Shown here piece after piece: positions 7,478 through 11,611 of a DNA stretch of 11,611 nucleotides (positions are counted from its first letter, which is position 1; every line of letters begins with the position of its first letter). Made by a program: the position numbers and the translations under genes. The notes below the pieces were generated by a model. The model made no database searches. It had not been told where the DNA came from and saw nothing but the letters and a program-made list of their open reading frames with translations. Origin of the DNA: Hyphomicrobiales bacterium (lineage in GTDB: Bacteria; Pseudomonadota; Alphaproteobacteria; Rhizobiales; Beijerinckiaceae); the NCBI GenBank assembly GCA_027489835.1, contig JAIXZF010000481.1, positions 1 to 11,611 of the forward strand, read 5' to 3'.

Positions 7478-8157
7478 CCCTGACGGCGCCGGAGCCTCCC
7501 GAGCCGGCCCGCCTCGCCGATGCGGGCCACAGCCTCGGCCGCGCCACCTATGAACGCCTGCGCGAGATGATCCTCGACGGCGCCCTCACCACCGGCACGG
7601 CGCTGCAGGAGAAAAGGCTTGCCGACCTGCTCGGCGTCTCGCGGACGCCGGTGCGCGAAGCGATCACCCGGCTGGTCGGGGAGGGGCTGGTCATCCGCCA
7701 GGAGGGCCTGACGCCGGTCGTCAGGCGCATTTCGGTCAACGACGTGATCGAAATTCTGCATGTGCGGCGGCTTCTGGAGGTCGAGGCGGCGGGGCGGGCC
7801 GCCGAACGTGGCGGCGCCGAGGAGCTTAAGCTCCTGCGCGAGCGCTTCGTCGCCTTCCGCGATGGCCCGCCCCCGAACGTCGACGAGCATGCCAGGGTCG
7901 ATGACCGGCTGCACGGGCTGCTGTCCGAACTGGCGGGCTCGCGGCTGATGGCCGACCTCATCGCGGATCTGAGGCTCAAGACCCGCATCTTCGACACCGG
8001 CCGCGTTCCCGAGCGGCTGAAGCCGGGCTCGGATGAGCATATCGAGATCATCGACGCCGTTCTGGCCCGCGACCCGGAGCGGGCGCAGGCCGCGATGCGC
8101 ACGCACATCAACAATGTGCGCGCCAGCGTCCTGTCGCATCTGGAAAGGCTGGCCTGA
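7474..8157 (+). CDS. GntR-family transcriptional regulator, FadR/FCD subfamily
   Basis: A 227-residue DNA-binding regulator. The winged helix-turn-helix covers about residues 20-86, with the family core LQEKRLADLLGVSRTPVREA at 44-63. The helical FCD ligand-binding domain covers about 90-220. Its metal-site residues appear complete: Asp143 and His147 (D-x3-H), His189 (DEHIEIIDA) and His211 (MRTHI). In this family they hold a metal that often helps bind a carboxylate effector. As the last gene of the operon, overlapping the previous gene by ATGA, it most likely controls this operon in response to the imported substrate or a product, possibly through the palindrome at 6-15. Repression is the commonest mode, but that is not shown here. 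Confidence 0.93.
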   Translation: MTLTAPEPPEPARLADAGHSLGRATYERLREMILDGALTTGTALQEKRLADLLGVSRTPVREAITRLVGEGLVIRQEGLTPVVRRISVNDVIEILHVRRLLEVEAAGRAAERGGAEELKLLRERFVAFRDGPPPNVDEHARVDDRLHGLLSELAGSRLMADLIADLRLKTRIFDTGRVPERLKPGSDEHIEIIDAVLARDPERAQAAMRTHINNVRASVLSHLERLA

Positions 8158-8160
8158 GCC

Positions 8161-8697
8161 TCAGCGATCGAGCGAAGCGGCGGCGGTCTCGACCTCCGGT
8201 TCCATCGGCTCGCCGCGATGCGCGAACTTGGACTTGAAGCGCTGCTCGAGATCGTCCGGCATCGAGGTGTAGACGACCTCGGCCGTGTCCGAGCCTATCG
8301 TCTCGGCAATCTTGTCGGCCGTCATGTCCGAGGCCAGCACGAACAGCGTCGCGCCGGTGCCGGACAGCTTCTGGCCCATGCTGGTCATGAACTCGTCCGA
8401 GATGCCGTAATCGGTGGCGTAGCCGCTCGCGGCGCCGGCGGCCGCTCCGAGCGCCGCGCCCAGAAGAGGCGACAGGAAGAGGAGGCCGATCAGGCTGCCC
8501 CACATCGCGCCCGAAAGCGCGCCCATGGCGGTTGTGTTGACGCTCTGGTCGAGCTTCACGCCCCCGTCTGGGGTTCGCGTCACGATGACGGCGTCCATTA
8601 GGGAAATGGTCTGCGCCTTCTGCTGGTCGCCGAGCTTGGCAAGGGCGGCGCGCGCATCCTCGACGGAGCGGTAGGTGACGGCGAAAAGCGTCTTCAT
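8161..8697 (-). CDS. DUF1269 domain protein of unknown function
   Basis: A 178-residue protein recognised as DUF1269-like by its start MKTLFAVTYRSVEDARAAL, the following VIVTRTPDGGVKLDQ stretch and the central Gly/Ala-rich hydrophobic region at about 57-93 (GALSGAMWGSLIGLLFLSPL, then LGAALGAAAGAASG). That region has glycine-zipper-like spacing and could insert into or associate with a membrane. The C-terminal half (117-150) is a soluble alpha/beta-like segment ending in an acidic tail. No biochemical function is established for the family that I can name. The start is ATG 8697, with GAGGAT (8704-8709) 6 nt upstream on the minus strand; a longer frame to 8730 lacks such a site. The gene follows the topoisomerase gene by 45 nt and converges on the GntR gene. 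Confidence 0.8.
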   Translation of the reverse strand: MKTLFAVTYRSVEDARAALAKLGDQQKAQTISLMDAVIVTRTPDGGVKLDQSVNTTAMGALSGAMWGSLIGLLFLSPLLGAALGAAAGAASGYATDYGISDEFMTSMGQKLSGTGATLFVLASDMTADKIAETIGSDTAEVVYTSMPDDLEQRFKSKFAHRGEPMEPEVETAAASLDR

Positions 8698-8742
8698 GGC
8701 AGGATCCTCGTGGGCGTTGCCCGGACCCAACGCCGCTCGGCT

Positions 8743-9858
8743 TCAGGAGGTTCCGGCGCTGAGGGCGGGAAGCGCGCCCTGGCGCGGCCGCCGTGGCGGT
8801 GCCGCCCCGCCGCCGCCGGATGCGAGCTTGCGCCTCGCGCTGGCCTGGGAGCGCACGCGCTCGCGCAGCAGCGCGAGGACGGCATGCTCCTCCGGCTTCA
8901 GGCTCGAATTCTGGTCGGCCTTCGCCAGCTGGGCCGCGAGCCTGCGGGCAAGGTCGCCGTCCAGATGCGCGGTGATGATCTCGGGATGAACATAGCAGGC
9001 GCGGCAGATGGCGGGCGTGTTGCCGAGGGTCGTCGAAACCGCCTTGATCGCTGCGGAGACCTGCCGCCTGATTCCGCGCTGGGAGGTTTCCGAAGGCAGC
9101 TGCCCGAGTTGCATGGCGCACAGCACGGTGGCGGCCCAGGTCCGGAAATCCTTGGCCGAGACCTTCGCGCCGCCGGCGTCGCGGAGATAGGCGTTGACGT
9201 CCTGCGAGGTGATCCGCTGGATGTCGCCATCCTCGTCGACATACTGGAAGAGCTGCTGGCCCGGCAGTTCCTGGCAGGCCCTGACGATCCGCGCCACGCG
9301 CCGGTCCGTCATCTCCACATTCCATGGCTTGCCCGACTTGCCCTTGAAGCGGAAGCGCAGCCGAGCGCCCTCGAGCGTCAGGTGGCGCGTGCGCAGGGTG
9401 CTCAGCCCGAAGGTCTTGTTGTCCCTGGCGTAGGCCTGGTTGCCGATGCGGATCATCGTGCTTTCCAGCAGGTGCGCCACCGTGGCGGCCACCTTCTCCC
9501 GCCCCAGGCCCGGCCGCGTCATGTCGGCGGCGATGCGCTCGCGGATGCGCGGCAGGAGACGCGCGAACTTGACGATGTGCGAATACTTCGCGGCGTCCCG
9601 CTCCAGCCGGAAGGCGGCATGGTAGCGGTACTGCAGCCGCCCGCGCGCATCGCGCCCGACGGCCTGGATGTGGCCAAGCGCATCGGGGCAGATCCAGACC
9701 TGCTCCCAGGCCGGCGGGATGCCGAGGTCCGCGATCCGCGCCAGAGCGCGCTTGTCCTTCAGAGGGCGCCCATCGGGTTGCACATAGGTGAAGCCGTCGG
9801 CATGGCGGACCCGCCCGATGCCGGGGCCGGTGTGGTCGGAGAAGACGAGCTGGGCCAT
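8743..9858 (-). CDS. DNA topoisomerase IB, bacterial poxvirus-like type
   Basis: A 371-residue type IB topoisomerase, slightly longer than the roughly 350-residue bacterial norm because of a Gly/Pro/Arg-rich tail (347-371). It relaxes DNA supercoils by nicking one strand and forming a 3'-phosphotyrosyl link. The N-terminal domain (about 1-85, GRVRHADGFTYVQPDGRPL) is followed by the catalytic domain. Predicted active-site residues are Arg137 (MIRIGN), Lys174 (FKGKSGK), Arg239 (KDFRTW), Asn280 in place of the poxvirus His, and the nucleophile Tyr289 (CRACYVHP). Asn at the His position is known in bacterial members such as the Deinococcus enzyme. ATG 9858 starts the recognisable domain; no clear Shine-Dalgarno precedes it. 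An open frame back to 10011 overlaps the small secreted-protein gene and lacks family sequence there. Confidence 0.94.
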   Translation of the reverse strand: MAQLVFSDHTGPGIGRVRHADGFTYVQPDGRPLKDKRALARIADLGIPPAWEQVWICPDALGHIQAVGRDARGRLQYRYHAAFRLERDAAKYSHIVKFARLLPRIRERIAADMTRPGLGREKVAATVAHLLESTMIRIGNQAYARDNKTFGLSTLRTRHLTLEGARLRFRFKGKSGKPWNVEMTDRRVARIVRACQELPGQQLFQYVDEDGDIQRITSQDVNAYLRDAGGAKVSAKDFRTWAATVLCAMQLGQLPSETSQRGIRRQVSAAIKAVSTTLGNTPAICRACYVHPEIITAHLDGDLARRLAAQLAKADQNSSLKPEEHAVLALLRERVRSQASARRKLASGGGGAAPPRRPRQGALPALSAGTS

Positions 9859-9887
9859 GGCCGCGCGGTGAGTGACGAATGATGGAA

Positions 9888-9920
9888 AAGGGCCGCCGAG
9901 CCAGAGCGTCGGCGGCCCTT
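9888..9920 (-). terminator. Intrinsic terminator downstream of the small secreted-protein gene
   Basis: A perfect 12-bp stem pairs AAGGGCCGCCGA (9888-9899) with TCGGCGGCCCTT (9909-9920) around a 9-nt loop. Read on the minus strand the stem ends in TTTT (9889-9886), as expected for a Rho-independent terminator of the gene ending at 9936. The plus-strand side lacks an equivalent T run, so its strength that way should be lower. It stands 27 nt before the topoisomerase start codon. Confidence 0.8.
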
Positions 9921-9935
9921 CGGGAATCTCCGGCC

Positions 9936-10181
9936 TCAGCCGCAGCGGCGCGTGCGGCGGATCACCACGTCGCCGTTCGGCAGCCGGCGGCGAACGTTCA
10001 CCACGCGGCACTCCTCGACATAGCGGTCATAGCGCGGCCCGCGATTGCGCGATCCACGATAATCGGGCTCGATCTGCCGGACGAGAGGCCGCTCCCCGGG
10101 CCTCACGCCGCGCCAATCCTGGGCCATGGCCGGGGTGAGCGCGAGGAGGCCGAGCGCGGCGGCTGCAAGGACGGTTTTCAT
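9936..10181 (-). CDS. Small Arg-rich secreted protein, unknown function
   Basis: An 81-residue protein with a classic signal peptide: MKTVLAAAALGLLALTPAMA with predicted AMA|Q cleavage after residue 20. The roughly 61-residue mature part contains 17 arginines and no lysine, against 8 acidic residues, so it is strongly basic. Its only two cysteines, C58 and C80, flank the segment RVVNVRRRLPNGDVVIRRTR and could form a disulfide in the periplasm. Another ATG at 10190 would add MHH; neither start has a strong Shine-Dalgarno, and 10181 is chosen because it gives a standard signal peptide. A terminator follows immediately. I do not recognise a named family; a structural or nucleic-acid/polyanion-binding role is only a guess from charge. 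Confidence 0.7.
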   Translation of the reverse strand: MKTVLAAAALGLLALTPAMAQDWRGVRPGERPLVRQIEPDYRGSRNRGPRYDRYVEECRVVNVRRRLPNGDVVIRRTRRCG

Positions 10182-10268
10182 GTGGTGCATCCCGTGTTGG
10201 ACGGTGGAGGAGGTCTCAAAGACTAACGAAGCGGCAGGCTTTCCGTTCCGCGCGGCGGCCGGCTGCCC

Positions 10269-10940
10269 TCAGGCCGGAGCGGTCTGGTCGAGCAGCGCCC
10301 GCACCGTCTCAAGATCGGCGAGATAGCCGCGCCACTCAATCCGCTTCTGCTGCTCGTCCTCGATGCGCAGCAGGTAGGAGGGGTGCACCGTCGCGATCAG
10401 CCGCGTGCCGTTCGGAAGCGCCTGCACCGCGCCGCGCAACGAGCTCACCGAGACCGCCTTGCCCAGCACGGCGCGCAAGGCGGTCGCGCCCATGGCGACG
10501 ATGAGTTCGGGGCGGACCAGCCTGCGCTCATGCACGAACCAGAGATTGCAGGCGTTGATTTCCCCGGTGGACGGCTTGGCATGGATGCGGCGCTTGCCGC
10601 GCTGTTCGAACTTGAAGTGCTTGACCGCATTGGTGACGTAAGCCGTCGCGCGGTCGAGGCCCACCCGCTCCATCGCGGCGTCGAACACCTTGCCGGCGGG
10701 GCCGACGAACGGGCGGCCCGCCAGATCCTCCTGGTCGCCCGGCTGCTCACCAACGATCATCAGCCGCGCCGGCTGCGGACCTTCGCCCGGTACGCCCTGC
10801 GTGGCGTTGAGGTAAAGCGGACAGCGGGTGCAGCCCTGCACGGCCGAGCCGAGCGCCGGCAGAGTGTCCGGGCTGTCCGCGCCGGCGATGTCGAGCGTGG
10901 CCTGCTGTACGCCCTCGGGTCGTCCGCGCAAGGCGCTCAT
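10269..10940 (-). CDS. udgX: UdgX-type uracil-DNA glycosylase (covalent uracil-DNA binder)
   Basis: A 223-residue member of the uracil-DNA glycosylase superfamily. Motif 1 is GEQPGDQE at 64-71, followed by RPFVGPAGKVFDAA at 76-89 and the third motif HPSYL at 186-190. The insert KRRIHAKP (116-123) is diagnostic of UdgX; the His of KRRIH (His120 here) corresponds to the residue that links covalently to the abasic site after uracil removal in the Mycobacterium smegmatis enzyme. Candidate Fe-S ligands are C37, C40 and C131; the place of the remaining family-4 cysteine is taken by His108 (VKH). ATG 10940 has GGAG (10948-10951) 7 nt upstream and overlaps the stop of the upstream TAXI-like gene as ATGA, so the two are co-translated. 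It should act on uracil in DNA, in repair or in shielding abasic sites. Confidence 0.92.
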   Translation of the reverse strand: MSALRGRPEGVQQATLDIAGADSPDTLPALGSAVQGCTRCPLYLNATQGVPGEGPQPARLMIVGEQPGDQEDLAGRPFVGPAGKVFDAAMERVGLDRATAYVTNAVKHFKFEQRGKRRIHAKPSTGEINACNLWFVHERRLVRPELIVAMGATALRAVLGKAVSVSSLRGAVQALPNGTRLIATVHPSYLLRIEDEQQKRIEWRGYLADLETVRALLDQTAPA

Positions 10941-11611
10941 GCTGCGTCTCCACGCTTGAAGGGTGTCGGCGCGGCCTCCTTGGCGGCATAAGCCCTCGCC
11001 GGCTTGCGCTCGGGCGCTGCGGCATCCAGGGCCCCGCGCGCCATATCCCTGTCGAGCTCGCTGCTGCGCGCCAAGAGCTCAAACTGGAAGGCCGTGAACA
11101 TCGCGGAGAAGGCGCCCGCCATGCGGTCGTGCAGCCTGTGCTCCGAAAGGTCCGAGGCGAAGCGGGCGGCCAGCCGCGCCCCCATTGAGCGCACGCGGGC
11201 GAGTTCGGCCCGATCCCTGGCGCCATGCGCCCGGGTCATCAGCAGGCGCAGACGCCTCAGATGCCGCCGGCCACCATCGCGCAGTCGTTGGTGCACGAGC
11301 GCGGCCAGAGCGCCGAGCCCGGTCAGCAGGCCCCCCGAAAGGGCCATCACGATGTAGACCATGTCGCCATAGCGCTCGAAGAAGGTCTGTCCCTCGCGGT
11401 CGACGAAGCGGGCGACGCCATCATGGGCACGCAGCACGGCCTGCTCCTCCTTGATCGGCGCCAACGTGACGCTGCGCGCGCTCGGCAGCCGTGCGCGGAT
11501 GCCGCGCAGCGCGTCATAGAGCGTTCCCGTGATGTCGTAGACACGCTGCGGATCGGCGCTCTCCGGCGCGACGAGGTGGTAGTTCAGCGCGAGCGCCGTC
11601 GACCGCCACGC
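10937..11611 (-). CDS. TAXI-type solute-binding protein with C-terminal membrane anchor (5' end outside window)
   Basis: The reading frame stays open to the window edge, giving 224 visible C-terminal residues; the start is missing. The first 50 or so (NYHLVAPESAD, then VYDITGTLYDALRGIRARLP) resemble the last part of a TAXI/NMT1-like binding domain. Then comes FFERYGDMVYIVMALSGG, a pattern seen in TAXI-family proteins that carry a membrane segment after the binding domain; the segment is about residues 84-107. Beyond it is an unusually long, Arg- and Ala-rich, probably helical cytoplasmic tail of about 115 residues ending in KRGDAA. TAXI proteins are named for TRAP transporters, but anchored forms may not work in one, and no TRAP permease is visible here. 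The stop overlaps the udgX start by ATGA. The family call is less certain because the N-terminus is absent. Confidence 0.7.
   Translation of the reverse strand, partial: AWRSTALALNYHLVAPESADPQRVYDITGTLYDALRGIRARLPSARSVTLAPIKEEQAVLRAHDGVARFVDREGQTFFERYGDMVYIVMALSGGLLTGLGALAALVHQRLRDGGRRHLRRLRLLMTRAHGARDRAELARVRSMGARLAARFASDLSEHRLHDRMAGAFSAMFTAFQFELLARSSELDRDMARGALDAAAPERKPARAYAAKEAAPTPFKRGDAA

Noticed and set aside
8145..8165. Short inverted repeats (AGGCT/AGCCT and CTGAG/CTCAG) around the convergent stop codons
   Set aside because: Stems are only 5 bp, one has a loop too small to form, and there is no T run, so a terminator is not supported.
8108..9325. Minus-strand open frame of 405 codons overlapping topoisomerase and DUF1269 in another frame
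   Set aside because: Both overlapped genes have clear family sequence in their own frames; this one has none.
10191..10268. Gap between the small secreted-protein gene and udgX, checked for a promoter or terminator
   Set aside because: Only a 5-bp GGCAG/CTGCC pairing and an isolated TTGAGA on the minus strand were found, with no matching -10 element or T run.

Overview
The window is uniformly GC-rich. Its protein families and gene style (Tat-like solute-binding protein, UdgX, poxvirus-type topoisomerase IB, DUF1269, membrane-anchored TAXI protein, Arg-rich secreted protein) suggest an alphaproteobacterial chromosome, probably Hyphomicrobiales (Rhizobiales). The genus cannot be fixed from the sequence alone. 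No insertion sequence, CRISPR array, tRNA or rRNA is seen.

Positions 1-8157 (+ strand) hold one tightly packed candidate operon. In order: a VOC-fold protein; an exported, Tat-like family-5 solute-binding protein (SBP); two dipeptide/oligopeptide-type permeases; two ABC ATPases with C-terminal four-cysteine motifs; a second family-5 SBP-like protein with no export signal; and an FCD-type GntR regulator. Most junctions are short gaps or ATGA overlaps. Together they look like a complete DppBCDF-type importer with its own ligand-responsive regulator. The substrate cannot be read from sequence. A 10-bp palindrome resembling GntR-family operators lies at the left edge, just before the first gene.

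The most unusual part of the operon is the second SBP. It begins directly with mature-domain sequence, has seven cysteines (the exported SBP has none), and is translationally coupled to the GntR gene. It is probably cytoplasmic, so it may act as an internal ligand sensor, buffer or handling protein rather than as a transporter component.

Positions 8161-11611 (- strand) converge on the operon with only 3 nt between stop codons. Read in their own direction, they are: the 3' part of a membrane-anchored TAXI-type protein (cut by the window edge); a UdgX-type uracil-DNA glycosylase overlapping it by ATGA; a small Arg-rich secreted protein followed by a strong intrinsic terminator; a bacterial type IB topoisomerase; and a DUF1269 protein. 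Two of these five act on DNA, but they are probably several transcription units rather than one system.
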